Source of the DNA: UBA937 sp031549725
GTDB taxonomy: Bacteria > Spirochaetota > Spirochaetia > Treponematales > Breznakiellaceae
NCBI GenBank assembly: GCA_031549725.1
Contig: JAVBPH010000024.1
Location: forward strand, 1 to 25,829
Length of the DNA: 25,829 nucleotides
Direction of reading: 5' to 3'
Shown: positions 14,539-22,723 of the stretch, one piece after another
Numbering within the stretch: position 1 is the stretch's first letter
Layout: every line of letters begins with the position of its first letter
Notes under the pieces: generated by a model
What the model was told of the DNA's origin: nothing
Databases searched by the model: none
Seen by the model: the letters and a program-made list of their open reading frames with translations, nothing else
Position numbers and translations under genes: made by a program

Positions 14539-17500
14539 CTATTCCTTGTTCCTGATTCTGTAGGGAATATCCTTAGCCGACTCCGCGGGGGACCGGGTCA
14601 GGTCTTCCCATATCGATGGTTCCAGCACATCCTTATCAATAAGCGTATAAATAAGAGGCTCAGTCCCCGGTTCCGGATACAGGGTATATTTGGTGTTGTC
14701 CAATGCCTGATTTCTCGCGGGAATATTGGTCCCCGGAATAAAAAGCCTGACCACGGTGGTGGGATTCCGGGTAAGGAAATCCCAAGCCCGTCCGGATTCG
14801 CTGTACAGGGCTAATGCCCTGGTCCTGTAACCCACATTGCCGGTCCTTTCCGCCAGGGCACTCAGGGTTACTCCCAGGTTATTCTGAGCCCTCATAATAC
14901 GTTCGGCCAGTTCATAATGCTCAGGCCTGTCGTGGGGAAGCAGCGTAGGGAATCGGTTCCGTTCGTTTTCAAGCAGATCCAGAAGCCTGCTGTAATACCC
15001 CTGGGCAACAAAATAATTACCCCGCAAATAGGATGTATTCCCCAGGGTGTACAAAAGCCGCCGGTTTAATGGCATGGCGGTGGATACCTCGAAGAACCGG
15101 TCCATGGCATCCGCCATCTTATTAGTATGATAATAGATATACCCCATCCGGTAGATTACTTCCGGAGGATGCCAGCCGTTTCTTTCCGCATTAAGATAAT
15201 TCTGAAGGGCAGCATCCAGGTCATTGCCTTTAAAATATTCTATATCACCTAAATCCGCATACAGCCGGCCAAAAGCCGGGGACCGGGAAAGAACCCGGCG
15301 TTTTAATGCATCTTCGTACAGGTTGATACCTTTTATCAGCGCCGCCTGGGCATTAACAGCCGTCTCGTCCGTAATAGAACCGGTGCCGGTGGTGGTTAAA
15401 ATCCAGGCGTATCTGCGCTGGGCATCTATCCGGTAGCCCAACCGTTTTGCCGACAATTCCGGCGCAGCATCAAAGGCTTTTATAGCCGTTTCCAGGACAA
15501 CCCTTTCCTCCTGGATACTGCCGAAACGGCTGTAATACCGGGCAAGATGGTAATGGGATTCGGGGAGGGCCGGATCAGCATACACCGCCCGGAGAAGCAG
15601 ATCCCTGATACCTTCGATATTTTCGACGTTTTCATCCGGCACCCCCCGGACTTGTTCAAATTTTTTATCCAGCAGATACCCTCCCAATTCAGCCAGGGTT
15701 GGGGCGGCAATCTTCTTTTTGGGGGATTCCATAAAATAGGTCTTCAGGGGAAGCACCTGGGCCAGGTTGTCCGTCCGGATAAAATACTTAAGCATCTGTT
15801 CCAGATAGATATCTTTTTCCCCGTATTTTTCCATGAGCCGGGCAAATGCCGCCCGGGCATTTTCCAGCTGGGATGGGTCAATTTCACCCCAGGCAAGGAA
15901 GTTTTCCCCCTGGGCAAAAAGGCCTTCCCGGTCATCCACCGAATAATCCAGGATATTATTCCTTAGTATCCTGTCCGCCTTTTGGTAATTATATAGATAA
16001 AATGTTTCCAAATGGGCATAATCCAAAGCCCCCTGTTTATCCCTGGGATAGTGTCTGAGCAGTTCATCGTATTTCTGTTCAGCAAATGCGTATTGCCGGG
16101 CATCCCTGAATGCTTCCGCATACCGGAAAAACCACTTTTTGACTTTTTTGACCCTCAGACCTTCGGAGAAATTTTCATTTGCCCGGGCATATTCACCTTT
16201 TCCTATCCGTTCGTAACCCCTCTTGTATATTCCGTCCGCCTTGACCGGTATGTACACAAACTGGTGGATTAAAAAACCCAGAGAAAGAAGCACCAAGGCT
16301 ATTATTAGAAAGGTCCTGAAAACCGGCAGGAAGCTATGGACAAAAACATACCCAAACGAGGCCTGTTCCGCCTCCAGTTCTTCCCCGGTTTTCTTTTCAA
16401 AACCCCTGGGAATGGGAATGGTTCTTCCCAGGATTTTTCCGGCCAGGTTGGCGGTTTCCTTAGGCGAAGCCCCGTTGATTAATTTCTTGATCAATTCGGA
16501 CATCAGCTCCGGGGCCACCGCCTGTTCCGCAATCAGCTCCTCGCAGGCTATCCTTAAATTAAGGGGATATGAATTAAGGGTTTTTTCGAGTTTAGCCAGA
16601 TCTTCCTGGGAGAGCTGGATTTCCTCCACATCCGGGGATGCTTCGGCTTTAAATGATCCCGGCTGGATCCGGGGTTTAGCCGGCCCGGAGGATTTTTTAA
16701 AATCATTGTCTATCCCGGCCAGGGAAAAACCACTGTCATCCAGGTTACTGGTTCCTTCAAAAGCCACGTCATCAATATTGAAGTCCGATTCGGGCAGGTT
16801 GAAGGATGATGAAAGATCATTTTCCCCGTCGAGGCTAAATTTATCGAAAGAATCCGGGGATAAGCCGTCGTCGGACCCGGATTCGGCGGGTTCAAAGAAT
16901 TCACCGCCCAAATCCATGGCATCCCCGGAGGTATCATCCATATCCGGGACAGAAAACTCCCCATCCGCGGCAGGGGTATCATCCTGGATTTCCCCGAATG
17001 TATCATCCCCCTCGGGAATGGAAAAATCGAAACCATCGCCGCTGAAATCATCCCCCGGGTCCGGCAGATCCTCCGGAGGGGAATCAATATCCATGGAGAA
17101 ACCCTCATCCTCCGGGGCGTCTTCAAAACTGGGCAGGTCTTCCACATCAGGCAGGTCATCCATTTCCGGGAAATTATCTTCAGGAATAGAAACATCATCC
17201 TGGGGTTCCTGACTGGGGACGTGGGAGGGATCCTCCGAGAAGAGGGAAAACATTTCTTCATCACTTAACCCGGGGTTGTCGGCGGTCTGAACAGGAATAT
17301 CTTCAGTATCCCCGGGGATACTGAAATCGCCAAAATCCCCAAATTCCGTACTTTCCGTATCGATGTTTTCATCCGGATTGGAACTGTCAAGCACTTCAAA
17401 GTCCGCATCCACCGCGTCGGCGGGATCTCCCAGGGAATCAAGATCGTCCAGGTTTCCCAGATCCATATTGCCGGGATCTGCGGAATCTTCGGGAACACTA

Positions 17501-18213
17501 AAATCACCAAAATCTTCAAAATCCGGTTCCCCGGCACCGGCACCGGCAGAATCTTCTGCGGTACCGGGACTGTCCAGGTCCCCAAAATCCATAATGCCCA
17601 TGTCCATGGAATCGTCGGGGATGCTGAAATCTCCGGAATCCGGATTTTCACCGGAGGAACCAAGTTCATCAAGATTTCCCAAATCCAGGTTGTCCGTACC
17701 TTCCGGTTCATCGGGGATGCTGAAATCGCCGAAATCCTCAAAATCCGGTTCTCCGGCGGTTTCGATATTTTCAAATCCCGTATCATCATCGGGCTTCGCC
17801 CGTTCCGCTTCTATGTCGTCGGCAAATCCGCTTAACAGATCTCCCAGGCCATCATTAAAATCCATATCGTCATCGGCGCTGCCCATATTTGGGGAGCCGG
17901 GCTGGCTTGAAGCTTCCGTCAGGTCGTCCGGGATGGTATCCAGGAAAGCCCCAAAATCAAAATCCCCATCACCCTGAAGATCCTCCCCGGAACCGGTGTT
18001 TTCCTCCGCGGGGGTACCGGAAAACAGATCCGGGGGAAAACCGCCGCCGGGTCCGGGCGGAGCTGTACTGCCTGCAAAGGGATTGCCAACGGGTTCGGTA
18101 TCGGGAAGGGGCAGGTCATTATAAACCATACCCCTCTCCGCGCTTGCGCCGGCTTCATTGCCAATGGTGCGGAAAGTTTGTTTAAATTCCTCAAGCTCTT
18201 TTATCGATGGCAT
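14539..18213 (-). CDS. flcA: FlcA-like periplasmic flagellar collar protein: acidic N-region, one membrane helix, periplasmic TPR array
   Basis: 1,224 residues from the ATG at 18213; a TTG two codons upstream is less likely. Residues ~1-510 are extremely acidic and low-complexity (Asp/Glu/Gly/Ser/Pro) with recurring DFxDFGDFSIP-type motifs. Next comes a short folded region (~535-620; EEIQLSQEDLAKLEKTLNSY, SPKETANLAGKILGR) and a single membrane helix at ~630-655 (FRTFLIIALVLLSLGFL). Then ~560 residues of helical TPR-like repeats (YKRGYERIGKGEYARANENF, YRMGYIYYHTNKMADAMDRF, YTLGNTSYLRGNYFVAQGYY). This matches the plan I recall for the spirochaete collar protein FlcA (BB0326 in Borrelia burgdorferi), needed for the collar and stator assembly around periplasmic flagella. 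Inferred topology: acidic half cytoplasmic, TPR half periplasmic. No Shine-Dalgarno seen. The assignment is from architecture and memory, not alignment. Confidence 0.72.
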   Translation of the reverse strand: MPSIKELEEFKQTFRTIGNEAGASAERGMVYNDLPLPDTEPVGNPFAGSTAPPGPGGGFPPDLFSGTPAEENTGSGEDLQGDGDFDFGAFLDTIPDDLTEASSQPGSPNMGSADDDMDFNDGLGDLLSGFADDIEAERAKPDDDTGFENIETAGEPDFEDFGDFSIPDEPEGTDNLDLGNLDELGSSGENPDSGDFSIPDDSMDMGIMDFGDLDSPGTAEDSAGAGAGEPDFEDFGDFSVPEDSADPGNMDLGNLDDLDSLGDPADAVDADFEVLDSSNPDENIDTESTEFGDFGDFSIPGDTEDIPVQTADNPGLSDEEMFSLFSEDPSHVPSQEPQDDVSIPEDNFPEMDDLPDVEDLPSFEDAPEDEGFSMDIDSPPEDLPDPGDDFSGDGFDFSIPEGDDTFGEIQDDTPAADGEFSVPDMDDTSGDAMDLGGEFFEPAESGSDDGLSPDSFDKFSLDGENDLSSSFNLPESDFNIDDVAFEGTSNLDDSGFSLAGIDNDFKKSSGPAKPRIQPGSFKAEASPDVEEIQLSQEDLAKLEKTLNSYPLNLRIACEELIAEQAVAPELMSELIKKLINGASPKETANLAGKILGRTIPIPRGFEKKTGEELEAEQASFGYVFVHSFLPVFRTFLIIALVLLSLGFLIHQFVYIPVKADGIYKRGYERIGKGEYARANENFSEGLRVKKVKKWFFRYAEAFRDARQYAFAEQKYDELLRHYPRDKQGALDYAHLETFYLYNYQKADRILRNNILDYSVDDREGLFAQGENFLAWGEIDPSQLENARAAFARLMEKYGEKDIYLEQMLKYFIRTDNLAQVLPLKTYFMESPKKKIAAPTLAELGGYLLDKKFEQVRGVPDENVENIEGIRDLLLRAVYADPALPESHYHLARYYSRFGSIQEERVVLETAIKAFDAAPELSAKRLGYRIDAQRRYAWILTTTGTGSITDETAVNAQAALIKGINLYEDALKRRVLSRSPAFGRLYADLGDIEYFKGNDLDAALQNYLNAERNGWHPPEVIYRMGYIYYHTNKMADAMDRFFEVSTAMPLNRRLLYTLGNTSYLRGNYFVAQGYYSRLLDLLENERNRFPTLLPHDRPEHYELAERIMRAQNNLGVTLSALAERTGNVGYRTRALALYSESGRAWDFLTRNPTTVVRLFIPGTNIPARNQALDNTKYTLYPEPGTEPLIYTLIDKDVLEPSIWEDLTRSPAESAKDIPYRIRNKE

Positions 18214-18254
18214 AATCAAGATATTGAAGCATCAGCCGATAATTGTAAAGAACT

Positions 18255-19013
18255 ATGAAGTACATTTTTAATCTGATGCTTCTATTGTTTATTATCGGCA
18301 ATATTAGCGCAGTCGATACAGAATCTTATGAATTTATCGATCATCTTCTATCGATAAATAGCCCCGGAACTCCTGAAGTATTTGAGGATGCCGTAATATT
18401 TACCGCACCATCGGAATACAAACGGGTGGGGATTGCCTTTGCCCATGAGGGTTTTTCCAGGGTTTACTGGTTCAGGAAACTGATGGTTCCCAAGGAAGAA
18501 GCCCCCGCAAAGGTTAATCCGGATCCCAAAAAAGCGCTCCCTCCAAAGATCGTTTTTGCCGATTCGGGGATTCTTTTTTACACCTTTACTATTCCCCTGA
18601 ATATGTCCGAGATATCCTACCGGCTTGTTATTGATGGTTTGTGGACCACCGACCCGGCCAATCCAAACAAAAAGATCGATTTGAATTCCGGTCTGGAATA
18701 TTCGGTAATTACCCTGCCGGTGATACAGCGGAATTACCAGATTCAGCAGGATGAATCGGGAAGCATTACTTTCAGATTCAGCGGCCCCTCCGGAGAAACC
18801 GTTACCCTGGCCGGCAGCTTTAACGGCTGGGACCCGTTTATGTACCAAATGAGGGAAACCTCCCCGGGGGTATACAACCTGACCCTCTCCCTCCCGCCGG
18901 GACAGTACCACTATGTGTTTTATCACCGGGGACAGCGGATGCTGGATCCGGTTAACCCCCAAAGGATTTACACCCGGGAAGGACTGGCGGCATCCGAAAT
19001 AAGGGTGAATTGA
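18255..19013 (+). CDS. Secreted protein with two CBM48-like (glycogen-binding / isoamylase N-terminal) Ig-fold domains
   Basis: 252 residues with a signal peptide (MKYIFNLMLLLFIIGNISA, cleavage near residue 19). Two early-set beta domains follow. The first (~40-135) ends in YRLVIDGLWTTDPANPN. The second (~165-252) has the classic series VTLAGSFNGWDPFMYQM, GVYNLTLSLPPGQYHYVFYHRG and MLDPVNP. These occur in glycogen-branching enzymes and AMPK beta as carbohydrate-binding modules, but here there is no catalytic domain. It may bind glycan in the periplasm, or the fold may serve protein-protein contacts. The gene is divergent from the FlcA-like gene with only 41 bp between start codons, so the promoters overlap and the two may be co-regulated. 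A weak hairpin (TCCCTG..CAGGGGGA) follows the stop. Confidence 0.82.
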   Translation: MKYIFNLMLLLFIIGNISAVDTESYEFIDHLLSINSPGTPEVFEDAVIFTAPSEYKRVGIAFAHEGFSRVYWFRKLMVPKEEAPAKVNPDPKKALPPKIVFADSGILFYTFTIPLNMSEISYRLVIDGLWTTDPANPNKKIDLNSGLEYSVITLPVIQRNYQIQQDESGSITFRFSGPSGETVTLAGSFNGWDPFMYQMRETSPGVYNLTLSLPPGQYHYVFYHRGQRMLDPVNPQRIYTREGLAASEIRVN

Positions 19014-19103
19014 TCCCTGTTCCAGGGGGATTATCCGGGGAATATTTTTGTTTCTTCTATAGATGTCCGTGTAGCCAGATATTATGAGGATTTTTTGAGG
19101 GTT

Positions 19104-19135
19104 GTCTCCTACCTACCGGTAGGTAGGTAGGAGAC
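19104..19135. promoter_or_regulatory. Operator-like palindrome 1 (CCTACCTACCGGTAGGTAGG)
   Basis: A perfect 20-bp palindrome at 19108-19127. An alternative register gives 13-bp arms GTCTCCTACCTAC (19104-19116) and its complement (19123-19135). CTACCGGTAG-type dyads are typical of TetR-family operators. It sits about 140 bp upstream of the DUF1697 gene. No TetR gene lies in the window, so the regulator would act from elsewhere. Confidence 0.6.
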
Positions 19136-19186
19136 CTTAATACTATTCAATATAAATGGACAAATACACATCAAATAAAGGAAAAA

Positions 19187-19207
19187 ATGGTATATACCTA
19201 CCGGTAG
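19187..19207 (+). CDS. Six-codon mini-ORF (MVYTYR) created by the tandem duplication
   Basis: ATG GTA TAT ACC TAC CGG TAG, preceded by the same AAAGGAAAAA Shine-Dalgarno as the true gene start 83 bp downstream. Its stop codon lies inside the second operator palindrome. It could be translated as a leader and affect expression of the DUF1697 gene, or be an inert by-product. Confidence 0.35.
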   Translation: MVYTYR

Positions 19208-19210
19208 GTA
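19195..19210. promoter_or_regulatory. Operator-like palindrome 2 (TACCTACCGGTAGGTA)
   Basis: A perfect 16-bp palindrome sharing its centre with palindrome 1; centre-to-centre spacing is 85 bp, about eight helical turns. It sits ~60 bp before the DUF1697 ATG, where repressor binding could block transcription. The spacing would also allow two bound dimers to lie on the same face of the DNA. Confidence 0.6.
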
Positions 19211-19269
19211 GGACACCTTAATGCTTTTCAGCATATATAGACCAATACATATCAAATAATAAGGAAAAA

Positions 19270-19809
19270 ATGGTATATCTTGCATTGTTCCGGGGCATTA
19301 ATGTGGGCGGTAAAAACATCATCAAAATGGATGTCCTGAAAACCATTTTTGAAGGCCTGGGCTTCACCGGTGTAAAAACGTATATCCAAAGCGGGAATGT
19401 GCTTTTTACATCAGCCAAAACAGATAAAATCAGCCTGGCAAAGAAAATCAAATCGGGTTTCCGGGAGGCCCTTAATCTTGAATTGGAAATAATGATCTTT
19501 ACGGATCAGGAAATCAGACAGATTGTGGAACAGGCGCCGCCGGGTTTTGGGGAAAATGATCAATTCAAGTATAATGTACTTTATTTTATGCATCCCCATA
19601 AACCGTCGGATTCCATAAAAGAAATAAAAGTCCGGGACCAGGTGGATACCATCCATGAAGGGAAATTTGTCATCTACGCTTCTTATGCAAAAAGCCATGC
19701 CGGAAGAAGCTATTTGCCAAAGATAATTGAGCTGCCGGTGTATAAATATATCACCATCCGGAACTGGAATACCACAAAAAAGCTCTACTCCATGATAGAG
19801 GATTGGTGA
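19270..19809 (+). CDS. DUF1697-family protein
   Basis: A 179-residue protein with the family's opening MVYLALFRGINVGGKNIIKM, then LGFTGVKTYIQSGNVLFTS, and the C-terminal block KFVIYASYAKSHAGRSYLPK..ITIRNWNTTKKLYSMI. Length is normal for the family and it appears intact. Cytosolic; no biochemical role has been established that I know of. Translation starts at the second of two copies of AAGGAAAAAATGGTATAT. Two operator-like palindromes upstream suggest that it is repressed by a TetR-type regulator encoded elsewhere. Monocistronic. Confidence 0.9.
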   Translation: MVYLALFRGINVGGKNIIKMDVLKTIFEGLGFTGVKTYIQSGNVLFTSAKTDKISLAKKIKSGFREALNLELEIMIFTDQEIRQIVEQAPPGFGENDQFKYNVLYFMHPHKPSDSIKEIKVRDQVDTIHEGKFVIYASYAKSHAGRSYLPKIIELPVYKYITIRNWNTTKKLYSMIEDW

Positions 19810-20187
19810 CCGCCGGATTCAGACCGTTAAAATACCCACGGTTTTCCAGGCTCATCTTCTAAAAATCTTACTATTTATAATATTCTATTGTCCGTTTACC
19901 CGGCTCTGTCCATACAGGGAACTACTTTGTATAAAACGGTCAAATGGAACATTCCCATATCCATGTATTTCAGGATAAAAATAAATTTCCATCAGGTTCA
20001 GCATCTGAAGCAGACAGAATGCCGGTACTTTCCCGGCTTCCCCTTCCCAGGAGTTGGGATACCGGACATCAAAATTTCCGAAGCATTTATGCAATAACAT
20101 TCTAATTCCTTAAGACCTCGATAAATTTTTCCGATATGTAAACATATAGGTTTATTTATTTTAATCCTATGCAAAGAGGAGACCTGA
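19810..20187. other. Spacer with no convincing gene
   Basis: 378 bp. The best candidate is a 71-codon minus-strand ORF (19885-20100) with AAGGAAT 6 bp before its ATG. Its sequence (FDVRYPNSWEGEAGKVPAF..) is unrecognised and an overlapping plus-strand ORF of similar length exists, so neither is called. The right part is AT-rich (GTAAACATATAGGTTTATTT) and presumably holds the promoter of the next gene. Confidence 0.5.
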
Positions 20188-20892
20188 ATGCTGAAGAGGA
20201 AAATCTTTATTTGTTTGGTTATTGCCCTTATATTGGGGTCGTCCTGCCTCTGGGCGGGTGACACCGCAGTATTTGTGGACCTGGGCTTTTCCCCGGATGG
20301 AAAAATATATATGTTTGGGCAGTACGGAGTTCAGTCCGGAACATTAAAACCCTGGGCAGATTTGTACCTGGTGGATGTTCCCAAAAACAACTTCGTTTCC
20401 GGAGGGAAAATATCCTATGTCCACACCGGCTCTGTGGTAGCAGGACAGGACGGTTCCGGCGCTCTCTATAGACTCGTAGCAAAAAATGCCGCCCTGTCTG
20501 ATAAATACGGCGTGGATTACCTTTTTCAGGGACAGCCCCTGTATATTTCCCTGGAAGACGGAAGTGTTGGTCAGAATAAGGAATCCATCGAATTCAGGGA
20601 TTTTGAATCCGGTGCAAGTTACAAGGCAACCCTGGTACCCTATATTGAAGGTACCGGAGCCCAGCTGAAATCATCATTTTTTATTAACCTTGAATATACT
20701 GCCAAAAACGGGACAAAGAAATCCTACGTGGTGGGAACCCCCCAGCTGAAACGGCCCCTCATTGCTTCGTACAGCATCCGCAAGGTGATGATAGCCCCCC
20801 GGGACGGCTCCATGATTTTTGTAATTGAAATGAAAAAACAAGGTGATACAGGGTATGATATCCGCTACATGGTGGAGGCAATCCGTCTTTAG
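20188..20892 (+). CDS. Predicted secreted protein, DUF2259-like
   Basis: 234 residues with a cleavable signal peptide (MLKRKIFICLVIALILGSSCLWA, cleavage after residue ~23). A Cys sits in the leader but not in a good lipobox. The mature part opens GDTAVFVDLGFSPDGKIYMFGQYGVQ, which I recall as the hallmark of DUF2259, found mostly in treponemes. The rest is beta-rich (YISLEDGSVG, YVVGTPQLKRPLIASYSIRKV, GDTGYDIRYMVEAIRL). Periplasmic location expected; function unknown. GCAAAGAGGAGA precedes the ATG and a strong terminator follows, so this is a single-gene transcript. Confidence 0.82.
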   Translation: MLKRKIFICLVIALILGSSCLWAGDTAVFVDLGFSPDGKIYMFGQYGVQSGTLKPWADLYLVDVPKNNFVSGGKISYVHTGSVVAGQDGSGALYRLVAKNAALSDKYGVDYLFQGQPLYISLEDGSVGQNKESIEFRDFESGASYKATLVPYIEGTGAQLKSSFFINLEYTAKNGTKKSYVVGTPQLKRPLIASYSIRKVMIAPRDGSMIFVIEMKKQGDTGYDIRYMVEAIRL

Positions 20893-20950
20893 CCTCTAGG
20901 ATAATCAGATCAAGTTCCTGGCTTCAGATTATTTGAGATTGATTTCAAAT

Positions 20951-20980
20951 AAAACCCCTCTGCAGAGGGGTTTTATTTTT
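20951..20980 (+). terminator. Rho-independent terminator of the DUF2259-like gene
   Basis: A perfect 24-bp palindrome (AAAACCCCTCTGCAGAGGGG then TTTT, 20951-20974) followed by a T-rich run, 58 bp after the stop codon. The minus strand also has an A/T flank, so it may work in both directions. Confidence 0.88.
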
Positions 20981-21033
20981 TGCCGGGACCAATTCATACT
21001 GGAACAAACGGATATTAAAAATACCCTGAAAGC

Positions 21034-21130
21034 AAAATGAACCTCCCCGGGACATCTTTAGCGATGCGCTATATCCAACGGCGGCTCGTTCGGCAGGAAA
21101 TTTATTAACCCAGACTTCCGAATAAACCTT
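21034..21130. repeat. Palindromic element R4, short and degenerate
   Basis: Matches R1 in order but lacks the internal GGTTTAATACC hairpin. Shared pieces are AAATGAACCT.CCCG, ATCTTTAG, CGTTCG..AGGAAATTTAT, CCAGACTTCCGAAT and AAACC. The 16-bp arms of R1 are no longer paired. It abuts the stop codon of the minus-strand membrane-protein gene (stop at 21132). Confidence 0.7.
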
Positions 21131-21131
21131 T

Positions 21132-21881
21132 TCAGTCTGATTCGGGAACCGAAACAGGATTCAATGCTTCTTCCTCAGGATAATCAGCTTTTGCCAGGAT
21201 CCTCTGCCCGGATGGGGCAAATCGTAGGGATACCGCCCGGTGGATAAAGTACATATAGGGTAATCCCAGGTTTGTTTCTATGAGGGAGTCAACCACCAGG
21301 GGCTGCCAGCCTGTGGCCCGGATACCCGTTACCAAAAGTACCGCTTCCCAGGCAAACTGCACCAGAATTCCAATAATAAGCAGCCACAAAATGGATATGG
21401 GTTCCTTCCTCTGCATGTTATAGATGCATACCACGGCATAACCCACAAACATCATCAATGCCATTACCCCATGGTACGAGTTGGTTCCCCGGGAAATGGC
21501 AATTTCCCCAAAGGGCCCCCCAAAATTCCGGCTGAGCAAAGCCACGGTCAGCCAGCCCGCAATAATCAAAAGGGACCATTCAAAAAGATGCTTGTCCTTA
21601 TCCAGCCAAAGCCATATCCAGACAAAATTGGTGAATCCGTAACTCATGCTGAGCCAGAAAAGGAAAAGGGCCGTGTTGGCGCCGGTAACAGTCCTGGTTC
21701 CCAGCAGGTGGTAAAAAATACCGTAATCCACCACAAAATACAGTAGTCCCGCCAGTAATCCAACTAAAAAGGCAACCTTCCGTTTCTGGAACAGCAGCAG
21801 GGTTCCCAGAAAGACCAGGAATCCCACATCAAGAAAAATATATAATTCATTAAGAACCCGGGACGGAATAACTTCTGACAT
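21132..21881 (-). CDS. Polytopic membrane protein of unknown function
   Basis: 249 residues with six or seven predicted membrane helices at ~10-28, 33-55, 66-92, 98-116, 135-154, 163-184 and a weaker one near 195-215. A charged cytoplasmic-type tail follows (~220-249; AKADYPEEEALNPVSVPESD). Aromatic and conserved-looking segments (FVVDYGIFYHLLGTRTV, NFVWIWLWLDKDKH, VQFAWEAVLL) suggest a genuine conserved family, but I do not recognise it. No transporter signature or catalytic motif was seen. TAAGGAGAACATT precedes the ATG, a good Shine-Dalgarno. The stop abuts repeat R4, which may serve as its 3' end. Monocistronic. Confidence 0.75.
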   Translation of the reverse strand: MSEVIPSRVLNELYIFLDVGFLVFLGTLLLFQKRKVAFLVGLLAGLLYFVVDYGIFYHLLGTRTVTGANTALFLFWLSMSYGFTNFVWIWLWLDKDKHLFEWSLLIIAGWLTVALLSRNFGGPFGEIAISRGTNSYHGVMALMMFVGYAVVCIYNMQRKEPISILWLLIIGILVQFAWEAVLLVTGIRATGWQPLVVDSLIETNLGLPYMYFIHRAVSLRFAPSGQRILAKADYPEEEALNPVSVPESD

Positions 21882-22094
21882 AATGTTCTCCTTAATCGGC
21901 GGATTTGCTAATTATGATTGGCCATCTGAAACTGGTCAAGCGGAAAATCCGGATTTGCAGAATATTTGGAAACCGAAATAATCAGATTGCAGATGGAAAG
22001 ACACCTGTTCCAGGACAAATATTTTTCTTTCAGACTCGCAATGGAATCAATTTTAAATCTGATAAAATCCGGAAAAAAGTTTGTTTAAGCAAAA

Positions 22095-22124
22095 ACCTCT
22101 GTGAAGGATAATTTCAGCAGAGGT
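22095..22124 (-). terminator. Intrinsic terminator of the META-domain lipoprotein gene
   Basis: On the minus strand, ACCTCTG pairs with CAGAGGT (with an extended CTGAA/TTCA stem) and is followed directly by TTTTTG. It starts 9 bp after the stop codon at 22133. Confidence 0.75.
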
Positions 22125-22132
22125 GGTGTTAA

Positions 22133-22573
22133 CTAGGAAGCGGATGCTTTTTTATACTTAACCAGGACAGTCTTGTCTGCATTAAAAAGCGTAAGGACAT
22201 CATTCTTAACGGAAAAACCCGAGGTATCATTCAGAGCTTTGTAAAGGGCATTTTCAGTTTCCATATCCGGGCAAGCCATAAGGGTTGAACGCAGAGGAGA
22301 AAAAGAGATTTTCCCCGGGTCCGGTACTGTAAAATTCCCGCCGAACAAATTGCAACTGCTGTTCCCCGATACCTGCATTTTTTCAGTATCAAATTCAATA
22401 AATGCTTCCCTCTGCTGGGGGTTTTGAATGAATGGTTTCCCCTGCAGTTCTGCCAGAAGCCATTTTCCCTTGAGCAGAGAAACATCCTGCTTGTCCGCAG
22501 GGGAATTCTTCGGGGTGTTGCTGCAGGAAAAGAACACACCCATTGCCAATACAATAAATAAAATCTTTTTCAT
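22133..22573 (-). CDS. META-domain (HslJ-like) lipoprotein
   Basis: 146 residues from the ATG at 22573. An in-frame ATG 29 codons upstream would hide the signal peptide inside the protein, so the shorter form is chosen. N-terminus MKKILFIVLAMGVFFSC is a lipoprotein signal with a relaxed lipobox (VFFSC, Cys17), as spirochaetes often show. The META domain (~35-140) has GKWLLAELQGKPF, GNSSCNLFGGNF and STLMACPDMETENALYKAL with the two expected cysteines. The family includes E. coli HslJ, linked to heat and novobiocin tolerance, but the molecular role is unclear. Probably anchored in the periplasm or outer membrane. A terminator follows immediately. Confidence 0.85.
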   Translation of the reverse strand: MKKILFIVLAMGVFFSCSNTPKNSPADKQDVSLLKGKWLLAELQGKPFIQNPQQREAFIEFDTEKMQVSGNSSCNLFGGNFTVPDPGKISFSPLRSTLMACPDMETENALYKALNDTSGFSVKNDVLTLFNADKTVLVKYKKASAS

Positions 22574-22723
22574 ATTATGAGTATAATGAAAAATTGGGTA
22601 ATTTATAAGAGCCGGCGGTAATTCATAAATATTTTCTGCCGTTTTATTATGGATAGACAATACTTGTTACTGTAATTTTATTTTTATGATACCCTTACAA
22701 GCCAATACCAGCAAAGGATTACC

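Larger units (their letters stand above)
19108..19275 (+). repeat. Two tandem ~84-bp units, each with operator, RBS and first three codons
   Basis: Unit 1 runs from the palindrome at 19108 to ATGGTATAT at 19187-19195. Unit 2 runs from the palindrome at 19195 to ATGGTATAT at 19270-19278. Shared segments in the same order are CCTACCGGTAGGTAGG, ACCTTAAT, an AT-rich tract, ATACAYATCAAATAA, AAGGAAAAAATGGTATAT. The spacing between the two ATGs is 83 bp. The units have diverged by several substitutions, so the duplication is not brand new. Confidence 0.85.

Noticed and set aside
16223..17212. Long plus-strand ORF (329 codons, Ser/Pro/Lys-rich) opposite the FlcA-like gene
   Set aside because: It is the antisense shadow of the acidic low-complexity region; Asp/Glu codons read backwards give Ser/Lys-type strings. 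No ribosome binding site or family signal.
17265..17789. Minus-strand ORF rich in Ile/Pro/Trp inside the FlcA-like gene
   Set aside because: Out-of-frame reading of the same low-complexity repeats; composition is not protein-like.
19885..20100. 71-codon minus-strand ORF with a plausible AAGGAAT ribosome binding site
   Set aside because: Unrecognised sequence with an equally long overlapping ORF on the other strand; could be a gene remnant, but the evidence is too thin to call it.
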